A stretch of DNA of 64,000 bases from an uncultured bacterium (GTDB taxonomy: Bacteria > Planctomycetota > UBA1135): positions 47,839 through 111,838 of the forward strand of contig CALFOT010000055.1 of the NCBI GenBank assembly GCA_937919925.1, in the 5' to 3' direction. Both the position numbers and the translations under genes were made by a program. Shown here in pieces: positions 1 through 7,861 of the stretch; the stretch's first letter is position 1, and each line of letters starts with the position of its first letter. Below the pieces are notes generated by a model. That model had not been told where the DNA came from and did no database searches. It was given only the letters and a program-made list of their open reading frames with translations.

Positions 1-1038
1 CTGCCTGCTTTGGTGGCTCGCGGGCACCAAGTGTTGATGGTCGCCCACGGTGCCAACCGCAAGACTCCACACGGAGTGGAAGCCGTCAATCTGGAGCGTG
101 GGAATTTATTGCCGCGGCCTTGGTCTGATTATGCCGAGGCGCGCGAAGCCGTTAGCGCCACGCACAAGTGGCATGCCGACGCCGTGTTTTCCCCGCGGTC
201 CATTTCCTATCCAGGCTCTGTTTGGCAACCGATGGGGGGCAGTGCGCCACATGTGCAGCGTGCACGTGGGCGCCCCGCTAGTTTGCGCACGCGCGCGTTG
301 ATGCGCTTAGAAGATGCGGCTTTGCGCGCTTCTGCGGTGGTGTTTGTGCCATCGCCGATGGTCGCCAGAGAAATCGCCGAGCGCGCCCCACAGCAGCGTC
401 AGGTGTTGGCGCCATTGCCATTATTGAAGCAGCCGGTGGCGCTTCATCAGCCGCGCAAACAACGGCAATGGCAAATGGAGCATCCGTTGCAAGTGGTGTT
501 TTGTGGACGCGATCCTTTGCGCCATGGAGCGGCCACCGCGGTGCAGTGGTTTTTGGCCATGCGTGCGCGCCAGATTCCAGCGGTACTGCAGTTGTGGTCG
601 AAAACCAAATTGCACGCCGCGCGCGCCATCGGGAAAAGCGTGGCGGAGTTGGCCGACCTTGGGGTATTTTTACACGATTGGGATGGCGGCTTCCACGCCC
701 AACTTGGGCGTGCCGATTTGTTAATTCATCCCACCCTTTACGATTCTTTTTCCTTGGTCTGCCTAGAAGCTGCTGCTGCAGGCGTGCCGGTGGTTACCAC
801 CCCACAAGCTGGCGTTGCTGAACTGTTACCGCCAGAACTGTGCGCTGCCGTAGCGCCCAGCTTGACCGAAGTTGCCGCCGCGCGCGCCGTGGAAATGTTA
901 GTGAGCGCCGCTTTGATTAGCCCCGAACAATGGCGCTCTTCGGTGCTGCAGGTGCGCGCATCGTTTGACCTGCAGCGCCATGTCGAACTACTGATTCAAA
1001 CTTTGGAGTCGGTAGTTGTGCCACAATCAACCTCATGA
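1..1038 (+). CDS. Glycosyltransferase, GT4-like (5' end cut by window)
   Basis: The reading frame is open from base 1, so the N-terminus lies outside the window; the visible part is the C-terminal ~345 residues. The C-terminal half carries the GT-B nucleotide-sugar binding signature, with 'HPTLYDSFSLVCLEAAAAG' and then 'VPVVTTPQAG', the typical E-x7-E type region of family 4 transferases. A retaining sugar transfer onto a lipid or polysaccharide acceptor is the family role; the substrate cannot be read from the sequence. Its stop overlaps the next start as ATGA, so it is probably co-transcribed with the HMG-CoA lyase, although the functions look unrelated. Confidence 0.8.
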   Translation: MPALVARGHQVLMVAHGANRKTPHGVEAVNLERGNLLPRPWSDYAEAREAVSATHKWHADAVFSPRSISYPGSVWQPMGGSAPHVQRARGRPASLRTRALMRLEDAALRASAVVFVPSPMVAREIAERAPQQRQVLAPLPLLKQPVALHQPRKQRQWQMEHPLQVVFCGRDPLRHGAATAVQWFLAMRARQIPAVLQLWSKTKLHAARAIGKSVAELADLGVFLHDWDGGFHAQLGRADLLIHPTLYDSFSLVCLEAAAAGVPVVTTPQAGVAELLPPELCAAVAPSLTEVAAARAVEMLVSAALISPEQWRSSVLQVRASFDLQRHVELLIQTLESVVVPQSTS

Positions 1039-1931
1039 TCACTCCCCTGCGTCTGCATGAAGTTGCGGCCCGCGATGGCCTGCAAAATGAAAAAGTAGTG
1101 CTGTCCACGGCCCGCAAACTGGATTTGCTTGAGATTCTGGCGTCCTCCCGTCCAGATTCTTTGGAAGTCACCTCTTTTGTGCGTGCTGATTTGGTGCCGC
1201 AACTTGCCGACGCCACCACCTTGTGCCAAGCCCTCCAACATGTGCCGTGGCGCAAAGGAATCCCACTAGTCGGCTTAGTTTTAAACCAGCGTGGTTATGA
1301 GAGTTTTCGTAGCAGTGGATTGGATGCGATTACGGCAGTGGTCGGTGCCAACGAAAAGTTTTCGTTAGCCAATTCGGGAATGGATATCGCCCAAGCGCTT
1401 GCGGTGAATCGCTGGCTATGTGTCCAAGCCTTAGAAGATGGCTTTCCAGTGCGTCTGTATTTGTCGATGGCCTTTGGCTCACCACGCGATGGCGATACCG
1501 ATGCGCAAGTCGTTTTGGACTTGATTGCTGCTGCGGCTGAGATGGGGGTGGAGCGCGTGGTGCTGGCGGATACGGTTGGCGTGGGGCGCGCGCAACAAGT
1601 GGAAAATTTAGTAACCGGGGCGCTGCAATATTTGCCCCTCGAAAAAATTGCGCTGCACATGCACGATACTTACGGGACGGCTTTAGAGAACTGTGCCGTG
1701 GCCATGCACATGGGGGTGCGCTTATTCGATGCTTCCGCGGGGGGAACCGGCGGTTGCCCCTTTGCTCCCGGCGCGGCGGGCAATTTGGCCAGCGGATCGT
1801 TGTTGGCCTATGCGCGGCAATGCGGCATTGCTCCCGACATGGACCTCAGCGCCATCGATGCAGCCGCCGAACTACTGAGCAAGGAACTGGGGCGTCCGCT
1901 TGCTCTTGGTGCGGCACGGCGCGCGCTTTAA
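1035..1931 (+). CDS. Hydroxymethylglutaryl-CoA lyase family protein
   Basis: A 298-residue TIM-barrel lyase of the HMGL-like family. The N-terminal 'ARDGLQNE' (residues 12-19) holds the catalytic Arg-Asp pair. 'LHMHDTYG' supplies the metal-binding histidines, and the glycine loop 'GGTGGCPFAPGAAGN' carries the active-site Cys typical of HMG-CoA lyases. The reaction would be cleavage of 3-hydroxy-3-methylglutaryl-CoA to acetyl-CoA and acetoacetate, the last step of leucine degradation. The neighbouring crotonase resembles methylglutaconyl-CoA hydratase, the preceding step, which supports this over other members such as citramalate-type enzymes. ATG 1035 overlaps the upstream stop by 4 nt. Confidence 0.85.
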   Translation: MITPLRLHEVAARDGLQNEKVVLSTARKLDLLEILASSRPDSLEVTSFVRADLVPQLADATTLCQALQHVPWRKGIPLVGLVLNQRGYESFRSSGLDAITAVVGANEKFSLANSGMDIAQALAVNRWLCVQALEDGFPVRLYLSMAFGSPRDGDTDAQVVLDLIAAAAEMGVERVVLADTVGVGRAQQVENLVTGALQYLPLEKIALHMHDTYGTALENCAVAMHMGVRLFDASAGGTGGCPFAPGAAGNLASGSLLAYARQCGIAPDMDLSAIDAAAELLSKELGRPLALGAARRAL

Positions 1932-1968
1932 GCGCGAAAGTGCCTACGCGCGCGGTTATCCTTGGGTG

Positions 1969-2754
1969 ATGGCCGATTCCGATCTCGTGCTCCTTGAGTG
2001 TCACGATCATGTCGCGCGCCTGGTGATTAACCGGGCTGCTGCACGCAACGCGCTGAGTTTCCCAACTCTGTTGCGGATGCGTGCTTTGCTCGCAGAGCTG
2101 CGTTTGGATACGAATATCTGGGTGATTGTCATCACGGGTGCGGGTGAGCAGGCTTTCTGTGCGGGGGCTGATTTGAAAGAGCGCCGCACGATGACGGAAC
2201 CTCAAGTGGTGGATTTTGTGCGCAACATTCGCGGCCTGATGGATGATGTTGCGAACCTACCCCAGCCCACCATCGCTGCTATGAATGGGCACGCCTTTGG
2301 AGGCGGCTGCGAATTGGCGCTAGCCTGTGATTTGCGCATTCTGGATATCCAGGCACAAATCGGCCTGACCGAAACTAGCTTGGCGATTATCCCTGGCGCT
2401 GGTGGCACGATTCGTTTGCCTCGCCTTGTTGGTGCCGCAAAAGCGAAAGAACTGATTTTATTGGCGCGTCGCCTGGATGCGGAGGAGGCGCTGCGCATTG
2501 GTTTGATTCATCGCATTTCTCCCGCGGGTTTTTTTGCTGGGGTTGTGGATGAAATGGTAAAGGCCTTGTTGCGCAATGGCCCCTTGGCACTGCAAGCTGC
2601 GAAGGCTGCCATTGATGGTGGTTTGGATTTACCCAGTGAAGCGGCCTTGGCGCATGAAGCTGCGTGTTATGCACGTATCCTGTCAACTACCGATCGTTTG
2701 GAAGCGCTGGCAGCATTTGCTGAAAAACGTCTCCCAAAATTTAAAGGTCATTAG
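1969..2754 (+). CDS. Enoyl-CoA hydratase, methylglutaconyl-CoA hydratase (AUH)-like
   Basis: Crotonase fold of about 261 residues. It shows the 'AGADLKERRTM' segment typical of AUH-type hydratases, the oxyanion-hole region 'GHAFGGGCELALACDLR' and 'TETSLAIIPGAGG'. Both catalytic glutamates of true hydratases are therefore present (the E in GGGCE and the E in TETS). ATG 1969 is chosen because the family N-terminus begins about here; the frame is open further upstream into the HMG-CoA lyase gene. With the lyase it would convert 3-methylglutaconyl-CoA to HMG-CoA and then acetoacetate plus acetyl-CoA. A general short-chain enoyl-CoA hydratase is the alternative. Confidence 0.82.
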   Translation: MADSDLVLLECHDHVARLVINRAAARNALSFPTLLRMRALLAELRLDTNIWVIVITGAGEQAFCAGADLKERRTMTEPQVVDFVRNIRGLMDDVANLPQPTIAAMNGHAFGGGCELALACDLRILDIQAQIGLTETSLAIIPGAGGTIRLPRLVGAAKAKELILLARRLDAEEALRIGLIHRISPAGFFAGVVDEMVKALLRNGPLALQAAKAAIDGGLDLPSEAALAHEAACYARILSTTDRLEALAAFAEKRLPKFKGH

Positions 2755-2769
2755 ACCACCGAAATTCTC

Positions 2770-3408
2770 ATGTGGTTTAAATGGATTGTTTGTAACGTGG
2801 AAGAATTGCAACGCGAGGCGTTTTCCTCCGCGCAGGAACAGTGGTCCACCATACTCACACAACCTGGTCACCTTGGCCAGTTTGGTGGCTGGGATGTCGC
2901 GCAGCCGAATTGTGGCGGCATTCTTAGTTTGTGGGAAAATCAAAAATCGCTGGAAGATTTTATGGCACCAGGCGGTTTGCATGATCAGATTTATGCCACC
3001 AATCAACAAGCCCAAATGCTGCGTGGCTGTAAAGTCAGCCTTTTCCATGAGTTTTTCCCAATGCCGGGTGAATTCCCCAGTTTGCGCGCTGCGGCGCGCA
3101 ATGCGCAGTGGTTGCGGGTGGCCTGTTGCCGGGTTGCAGATCCTCAATATTTGAATTTTCTCGAGGCCCAACGCAAGCTTTGGTCGCCAGGAATGCGTAG
3201 CGCGCCCGGGATGTTGGGTGGCAGTTTTGCTGGCGACGGCGCCGACGGCTTCCTGATTGCTTCCTTATGGAGCAGCAAAGAGAATCACGATCATTATTGT
3301 GAAAACATTCTGCCAGATTTGCGCCAACAGGTCCTGGAAATGAATGGTTTTGCGGATTCGATGGTTGGCTATTCGATTGCGCTTGAGCCCCGCTGGAACA
3401 TTCTGTAA
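2770..3408 (+). CDS. DUF4937 (YdbC-like) protein with a second, similar half
   Basis: 212 residues. Residues 1-95 match the DUF4937/YdbC pattern ('KWIVCNVEE', 'LGQFGGWD', 'LWENQKSLEDFM'), a dimeric alpha-beta barrel (ABM-like) domain of unknown function. Residues ~113-205 look like a divergent second copy ('WLRVACCRV', 'LGGSFAG', 'ASLWSSKENHDHY'), whereas the usual family member is a single domain of about 120 residues. It lies 15 nt after the crotonase gene. No catalytic role can be read. Such folds often bind small hydrophobic or heme-like ligands, but that is only an analogy. Confidence 0.7.
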   Translation: MWFKWIVCNVEELQREAFSSAQEQWSTILTQPGHLGQFGGWDVAQPNCGGILSLWENQKSLEDFMAPGGLHDQIYATNQQAQMLRGCKVSLFHEFFPMPGEFPSLRAAARNAQWLRVACCRVADPQYLNFLEAQRKLWSPGMRSAPGMLGGSFAGDGADGFLIASLWSSKENHDHYCENILPDLRQQVLEMNGFADSMVGYSIALEPRWNIL

Positions 3409-3464
3409 GTCTTCCTGCCACAGCGCGGAGTGCTTGCTACGATGTGCTGCGGAGGGCATGACTC

Positions 3465-3905
3465 ATGGAACTGTTACTCGTCCCAATTGATTTTTCTGCA
3501 GGTACCGAAAAAGTACTCGCTGCTGCTCATCGGCTTGCTGTTGCCACCGGGGCGACCTTGCGCTTGTTGCATGTCGCACCTCCAGATCCCGATTTTGTAC
3601 CCTACGATGCGGGGCCAGCCTTGGTGCGGAAACATGTGGCGCACACCTTGCGGGCAGAGCATCGGCGCTTGCATGAGCTTGCTGTACAATTTTCTAAAGA
3701 TGGCGTTCAAACCACCGCGCGTATGGTCATGGGGCCCTTTATCGAAACCATCGTGGAGCAAGCGAAACAGTCCTCAGCAGACATGATTGTGCTTGGCTCC
3801 CATGGGCACGGCGCCTTGTTCCGTATCGTGCTTGGCAGCGTCAGCGAGGGAGTGGTGCGCCAAGCGGATTGCCCGGTGTTAGTGGTTCCCATTCGCTCCC
3901 CATGA
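3465..3905 (+). CDS. Universal stress protein (UspA family)
   Basis: 146 residues, a single Usp domain. It starts with the usual 'LLVPIDFS' strand and ends with 'CPVLVVPI'. The ATP-binding signature G-2x-G-9x-G-(S/T) is intact ('GSHGHGALFRIVLGS', about residues 109-123), so this is probably an ATP-binding member. One of the clearer Shine-Dalgarno sites in the window, GGAGGG at 3451-3456, sits 8 nt before ATG 3465. Cytoplasmic; the role in stress or low-energy survival is known only at family level. Confidence 0.9.
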   Translation: MELLLVPIDFSAGTEKVLAAAHRLAVATGATLRLLHVAPPDPDFVPYDAGPALVRKHVAHTLRAEHRRLHELAVQFSKDGVQTTARMVMGPFIETIVEQAKQSSADMIVLGSHGHGALFRIVLGSVSEGVVRQADCPVLVVPIRSP

Positions 3906-3935
3906 GCACGCCGTAGCGCGCAGCAATGCTCAATC

Positions 3936-5081
3936 TCAGAGGCCGCAACCGGTGAGCAAGTAAACGGCAAACGACGCCAACCAGTGATCCCCTTCATAGA
4001 AGCCACTGAACACGTAATCTAAACCAACTTCGGTGTGAGCGAGGGCGGCGTCGGTCAATAACTTGCGGCGCGCATCTTCCTTAGGCAGCGCGTTGGCAAC
4101 GCCATGCAGAGCCCAGGCGCGCGATAAATCCAAGCCTGCGAGGTGCACGAGGCGGCCGTCGGTGGGATCCGAGACGCGCACTGGAACGCCGAGATGACTG
4201 AGATCGCCGTGCGCGGCGTCAGGCAAGAAAGCATCCAGCCAAGCGACGAACTCAGCTTGCGGCAAAACCCGGCGCATCAAGTCCGCTTCATTCAAGCCAG
4301 GTGAGAAAAAGTCTTCCCCAGAAGGTTCATAGCGGCTTGGGTAATCACGATCCTCCAGGAAGAAATCGCACGCCTTTTGCAGGATAAGTTCTGCCAGCTC
4401 AGTGTTGCCAACGGCACGTGCATAATCCAGTTCAAAGGCCAACGCGAAAGCAGTATCCGGGTGGGTGCCGGTGCGGATTGGAAAAGACAGGCGCGGCAAA
4501 TAATCGCTTACCCCAACCACAATCCGCTGCTCAAGAGGGTGCAGGGCAGCTGCCCACCGGCGGCCGTCGGCATCATCCCAAGCGTGCAGCTCGGTGGCCA
4601 GACGCAAGAGCCAAGCCCAGCCATACATCCGTTCAAAGCCGCTATTTTGTTTGCCATCGAAGTAAGCGGCCTCTTGCGCTAAGGCCTGTTCTTCGAGCTG
4701 CAGATTGAGCACACGCCGGATCTCGGCGTTACTGCTGGCGTTGGGGTATTCCTTTAATAACCGCACCAGTAGCCAATGCCCGTGTACCGCGGAGTGCCAA
4801 TCAAAGGAGCCATAGAACACCGGATGCATTGCCCGCGGCGTGAGGGCTGATTCTGGACCGATATAAACTTGGCTAGGCTTGTTGGGCCACTCGCGCACAA
4901 TGCCGGCGAGGGCTAGTTGGGCGAAGGCGGTAACTTGTAGATCGGTGAGGCGGTTTTGGAAATTGGGCTTCGGCATGGGTTGGGTGGCGACGGAAGCGCT
5001 TTGCGAGGATGCATGGGTAGCTGTATTCGCGCAGGATAGGCATGGTGTCAGAACCACGAGCAAGGGGATGACCCATTTCAT
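3936..5081 (-). CDS. DUF2891 family protein with lipoprotein-type signal
   Basis: About 381 residues. The start at 5081 is preferred to an upstream one at 5219 because it gives a signal peptide, 'MKWVIPLLVVLTPCLSCANT', with a lipobox-like LSC. It also leaves a TAAACT -10 box 7 nt upstream. The body is all-helical with Trp/His-rich segments ('GSFDWHSAVHGHWLLVRL', 'YEGDHWLASFAVYLLTG') characteristic of DUF2891, a presumed (alpha/alpha) toroid related to six-hairpin glycosidases. Function is unknown. It is divergent from msrA and faces the usp gene tail to tail. Confidence 0.75.
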   Translation of the reverse strand: MKWVIPLLVVLTPCLSCANTATHASSQSASVATQPMPKPNFQNRLTDLQVTAFAQLALAGIVREWPNKPSQVYIGPESALTPRAMHPVFYGSFDWHSAVHGHWLLVRLLKEYPNASSNAEIRRVLNLQLEEQALAQEAAYFDGKQNSGFERMYGWAWLLRLATELHAWDDADGRRWAAALHPLEQRIVVGVSDYLPRLSFPIRTGTHPDTAFALAFELDYARAVGNTELAELILQKACDFFLEDRDYPSRYEPSGEDFFSPGLNEADLMRRVLPQAEFVAWLDAFLPDAAHGDLSHLGVPVRVSDPTDGRLVHLAGLDLSRAWALHGVANALPKEDARRKLLTDAALAHTEVGLDYVFSGFYEGDHWLASFAVYLLTGCGL

Positions 5082-5133
5082 ACTTTCAAGTTTAGCCGCG
5101 TGACTTCTGCAATGGAGTATCCTAAAGAAGTCC
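5082..5133. promoter_or_regulatory. Divergent promoter region, DUF2891 / msrA
   Basis: The 52-nt gap between two divergent starts holds TATCCT at 5118-5123, 10 nt before msrA ATG 5134, and on the minus strand TAAACT (5094-5089), 7 nt before the DUF2891 start. Convincing -35 boxes are not visible. Spacing implies very short or absent 5' leaders in both directions. Confidence 0.45.
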
Positions 5134-5706
5134 ATGAAGCTGCGGCTCCTCCTGATTCTGACTGCCTTGGCGGCTGTCGCCTGTAGTTCTGAAACCACCA
5201 TGAACCATTCTTCCACCATGCCACTCCCTCACGGTTCCGCACAAGCCACCTTCGCTGCTGGCTGATTCTGGGGTGTAGAAGCCATCTACCGTGCTGTAGA
5301 TGGTGTCCTCGAAACGGAAGTCGGCTTCCTTGGTGGGGCGGTGCCCAACGTGAGTTATGAGCAGGTTTGCTCCGGTAAAACGGGTCACGCTGAAGCGGTT
5401 CGGGTGGTTTTTGATCCGCAAGTCGTTGCTTATGAAACGCTCCTGCAGATTTTTTGGGACAACCACGATCCCACGCAAACGAATGGCCAAGGACCGAACT
5501 TAGGTAGCCAGTATCGTTCGGCCATTTTCTTCTACAACGAAGCTCAGCAGCTTGCTGCACTGGCTAGTAAAGATGCTCTTGCCGCCAGTGGCAAGGTGCG
5601 GGCGCCCATCACCACTCAAATCTTGCCTGCCGCTGCGTTCGTGCGTGCGGAAGAATACCACCAGCAGTACTACGAGAAGCAGGGCGTGGTTTTGCGCGGC
5701 AACTAA
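5134..5706 (+). CDS. msrA: Peptide-methionine (S)-S-oxide reductase MsrA, predicted selenoprotein lipoprotein (UGA = Sec44)
   Basis: Read through one in-frame TGA at 5263-5265, this is a complete MsrA of 190 residues. The TGA falls exactly at the catalytic Cys of the family GCFWG motif (here AAG-U-FWGVE). Downstream conserved parts are intact: 'GHAEAV' with its acidic residue, and 'HDPT' plus 'GSQYRSAIF'. No C-terminal resolving Cys is present (only Cys79 in 'QVCSG'), as I recall for known Sec-type MsrAs. The N-terminus MKLRLLLILTALAAVAC is a lipoprotein signal with lipobox ending at Cys17, placing the enzyme in the periplasm or outer membrane. A strong hairpin begins 17 nt after the TGA. The reaction is reduction of methionine-S-sulfoxide in proteins. 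The alternative is a point-mutated pseudogene or base error (TGC/TGT to TGA), but everything else is intact. Confidence 0.75.
5282..5303 (+). promoter_or_regulatory. Candidate bacterial SECIS hairpin in msrA
   Basis: Perfect 8-bp stem CCATCTAC (5282-5289) / GTAGATGG (5296-5303), extendable by one G-U pair, with a 6-nt loop CGTGCT. A G lies at loop position 2 (5291), 26 nt after the UGA. This matches the general bSECIS model: a stem-loop soon after UGA with G in the first two loop bases, 16-37 nt away. SelB binding is inferred, not shown. Confidence 0.65.
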
Positions 5707-5718
5707 GCGGGATGGGCC

Positions 5719-6246
5719 GTGCTCTGTAAAGGCTTCGCGCCGTTGCTTGGGCCGACCGCCAAAGTTTTAATCCTAGGCTCGATGCCTGGCGGCGAGTCGT
5801 TGCGCCAGCAGCAGTATTACGCCTTCGAGCGCAACTGCTTTTGGTGGATTATGGGCGAGTTGTTTGGCGCAGGTTGGGAGTTATCTTACGAACAGCGGGT
5901 GGCACGCATCACGGACTGTGGCCTAGCTGTTTGGGATGTCCTGGCGTCGTGTGAACGTCACGGCAGTTTGGATAGCGCGATTGAAGCCGCCAGCGAAGAA
6001 GTGAATGACTTCCATGGCCTGCTGCGCGCCTTTCCTGTCGATCTCATTTTGTTTAATGGCGGCAAAGCCGAACAAGCGTGGAAGCGTTACGTTCGGCCCC
6101 TATGGACTGATTCGATGGTCGTTCCGCCGAGTCGGCGCTTGCCCTCTACATCGCCAGCCTATGCCGCATTGAGCCGCTCGGCCAAGTTGGCACAGTGGCG
6201 TGCGGCGCTTTGCGACCTAACCGGAAGCCCTGCTTGCGAAACCTAG
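5719..6246 (+). CDS. DNA-deoxyinosine/uracil glycosylase, family 6 (HDG)-like
   Basis: 175 residues. The N-terminal 'VLILGSMPGGESL' followed by 'QQYYAFERNCFWWIM' is the signature of the hypoxanthine-DNA glycosylase branch of the UDG superfamily, where the Asn of 'RNCFW' acts in catalysis; the C-terminal motif is 'PPSRRLPSTSPAY'. It would excise deaminated bases (hypoxanthine, perhaps uracil) for base excision repair. The start is GTG 5719, 12 nt after msrA, since no in-frame ATG precedes the conserved region. It is likely co-transcribed with msrA, pairing repair of oxidised protein with repair of deaminated DNA. Its TAG stop shares the palindrome CTAG (6243-6246) with the convergent gene. Confidence 0.78.
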   Translation: MLCKGFAPLLGPTAKVLILGSMPGGESLRQQQYYAFERNCFWWIMGELFGAGWELSYEQRVARITDCGLAVWDVLASCERHGSLDSAIEAASEEVNDFHGLLRAFPVDLILFNGGKAEQAWKRYVRPLWTDSMVVPPSRRLPSTSPAYAALSRSAKLAQWRAALCDLTGSPACET

Positions 6247-6644
6247 AGATTGACTTCTTCTAGACTGCAGCGCAAAGTAGTTGGCTTGGCGCCGTCTGGG
6301 CTGAAGAAGGTCAGCGTGCGGTGCTTGTTGCCGCGTACCGAGAAAGTGCGTTCTTTCGGATCCGCATCCATCGAATCTTCTAGCAGGAAGTTCTGCGCAT
6401 CAAGCCATTCCAGGCTTACAAAGACGCGGCGAGCCTCGCTATCAGCATTGACAACGTTAAATTGCGCCGTGGCGCGGTCATTTTCGAAGCGTACTTTCAT
6501 GTCTTCGATGTTGACGCCGTCGACATCGGATTCGATGACCAAACGGATTTGCCCATTGTCATGGGTAAGAATTTCCGGCCCTGATGAGCAGGCTGGAACT
6601 GCCAGCAAGATGGCTGGCAACAGTGTGTAGAGAAGGCGTGCCAT
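6243..6644 (-). CDS. Small lipoprotein, DUF1425/YcfL-like
   Basis: 133 residues with signal peptide 'LLPAILLAVPACSSG' and lipobox VPAC, so a lipid-anchored periplasmic protein. The rest is a beta-rich domain: 'DNGQIRLVIESDVDG', 'AQFNVVNADSEARRVFVSLEW', 'LTFFSPDGA'. This pattern of an inter-subunit style 'N...R..V.y.v.WfD.qG' region resembles YcfL (DUF1425), whose function is unknown. The assignment is tentative. It converges on the glycosylase gene, sharing a CTAG stop. Confidence 0.6.
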   Translation of the reverse strand: MARLLYTLLPAILLAVPACSSGPEILTHDNGQIRLVIESDVDGVNIEDMKVRFENDRATAQFNVVNADSEARRVFVSLEWLDAQNFLLEDSMDADPKERTFSVRGNKHRTLTFFSPDGAKPTTLRCSLEEVNL

Positions 6645-6664
6645 TGCTCCTCATTAACGGCTGC

Positions 6665-7741
6665 TTAATGGGGGGCTTTACCGCTCTCAGCAAAAATAAC
6701 AAAAAAAGCTAAAGCCGTGAGCAGGAGCGCCCAGACGCTGAGCATGCCTACAGCGACTTTGCGGGTTTGATTCTTTTTCCACCAGGTGCGCGGAGCTACG
6801 CCGCTGAGCAGGAAAGTGGCGCCGCTGGCGAAGTTGACACACACCAAGTTGCCCACCAAGAGCATGGCAGCTCCCTGGGCTGCCTCCCAGTTACCTGATG
6901 TGACCATCAATGCACAAACCGCAAGTGGCGGCAACAGTGCCACAGCCACCATCACGCCAACCAGCGATGCCGCCACCCCCGAAGTAAACGCCAAAGCACC
7001 AGCGCCACCTGCAGCAAGCGCCAGCAATAGGTCCTCGAGGTGCAAATCGGTGCGTGCGAGGATTTGTGCCGACTCCAGATTCAAATCGAAGATCCACCCA
7101 GCGAGGGACGCCACCAGAAAGGCTAGAGTCACGCCAAAAACATTGGCTTTGATGGCGGCTTTGGCGAGCGGAATATCGCCTAAAGTAGAAGCGAGAGCTA
7201 ATGCCATATTGGGGCCGAGCAGAGGCGCAATGACCATGGCGCCAATTAAGACTGCGGTGCTGTCGGTGGCCAAACCAATGGTGGCGACGATGGTCGAAAA
7301 GCCAACCATCCACCAATGCACCGTGGCAGGTTTGGTCATTTCGGTCAAGTCATCGAGCAGCTCCTCGCGGCTGATGCGATGGCTTTTCTTGGTGCTCTTT
7401 TTGCCGTTGGTTAGGAGAGTGCTGTCACCCTTGACCTGACCGCCAGCTGCAGCTTCGGTTTGCTGCGGGGCCGCCACGGTAATTTCGGGCATTTTCGGCA
7501 CCACAGTTTCTACGGCCAACACCACGGCGCGAAAAGATTCATAGGAGCCGAGAGCAGCCTGCATTGGATCCAGCAGACTTTCCAATTGTTCCGCCGGCAA
7601 CAGAATATGAAATTGGGTCAACGCGCCGGGCAAGTTGTGACGGAAGGCCACTACACCCTCATCCTGCAACTCCAGAAGAATGCTCTCCACTTTGGCGACG
7701 GCAACGTCGGGCACAAAAGTCTGGACGAGACGGGTGGCCAT
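6665..7741 (-). CDS. DUF389 (TIGR00341-like) membrane protein
   Basis: 358 residues from ATG 7741. An ATG-less extension upstream is rejected because a TACCCT -10 box lies 9 nt before 7741. An N-terminal soluble alpha-beta region ('RLVQTFVPDVAVAKVESIL') of ~80 residues is followed by a linker and six or so membrane helices, with the family core 'VGFSTIVATIGLATDSTAVLIGAMVIAPLLGP' (shown here only in part: 'GAMVIAPLLGP'). Function unknown; a transport or channel role is often assumed. Inner membrane. Confidence 0.85.
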   Translation of the reverse strand: MATRLVQTFVPDVAVAKVESILLELQDEGVVAFRHNLPGALTQFHILLPAEQLESLLDPMQAALGSYESFRAVVLAVETVVPKMPEITVAAPQQTEAAAGGQVKGDSTLLTNGKKSTKKSHRISREELLDDLTEMTKPATVHWWMVGFSTIVATIGLATDSTAVLIGAMVIAPLLGPNMALALASTLGDIPLAKAAIKANVFGVTLAFLVASLAGWIFDLNLESAQILARTDLHLEDLLLALAAGGAGALAFTSGVAASLVGVMVAVALLPPLAVCALMVTSGNWEAAQGAAMLLVGNLVCVNFASGATFLLSGVAPRTWWKKNQTRKVAVGMLSVWALLLTALAFFVIFAESGKAPH

Positions 7742-7861
7742 GGTGAGTCCAGGGTAGCAAGTCTGCGTGGCATGAAAGCAGCAGGTGGTGTTGCAGCAGC
7801 AGGTAGGATGCGGCGCGGAATTCCTCTCGCCCCTGCCAACACAACGCATTCTCCACTACGC

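Noticed and set aside
5134..5265. TGA reassignment (for example to Gly or Trp) instead of selenocysteine
   Set aside because: Many genes here end in TGA, including 4-nt ATGA overlaps, and family alignment wants Cys at this site. A genome-wide reassigned code does not fit.
5341..5706. A shorter MsrA-like protein starting at GTG 5341
   Set aside because: It would lack the signal, the catalytic motif and the first third of the fold. The frame upstream matches MsrA perfectly through the TGA, so a full-length selenoprotein (or damaged msrA) is the better reading.
6786..7439. A 217-codon plus-strand frame opposite the DUF389 gene
   Set aside because: Antisense shadow of a recognised membrane protein gene; Ala/Thr/Lys-rich with no family resemblance.
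7778..7806. Direct repeat GCAGCAGGT(G/A)G in the gap before the 3-hydroxyacyl-CoA dehydrogenase
   Set aside because: Only two copies, 18 nt apart, of a low-complexity GCA-rich word; could be an operator but nothing supports that.
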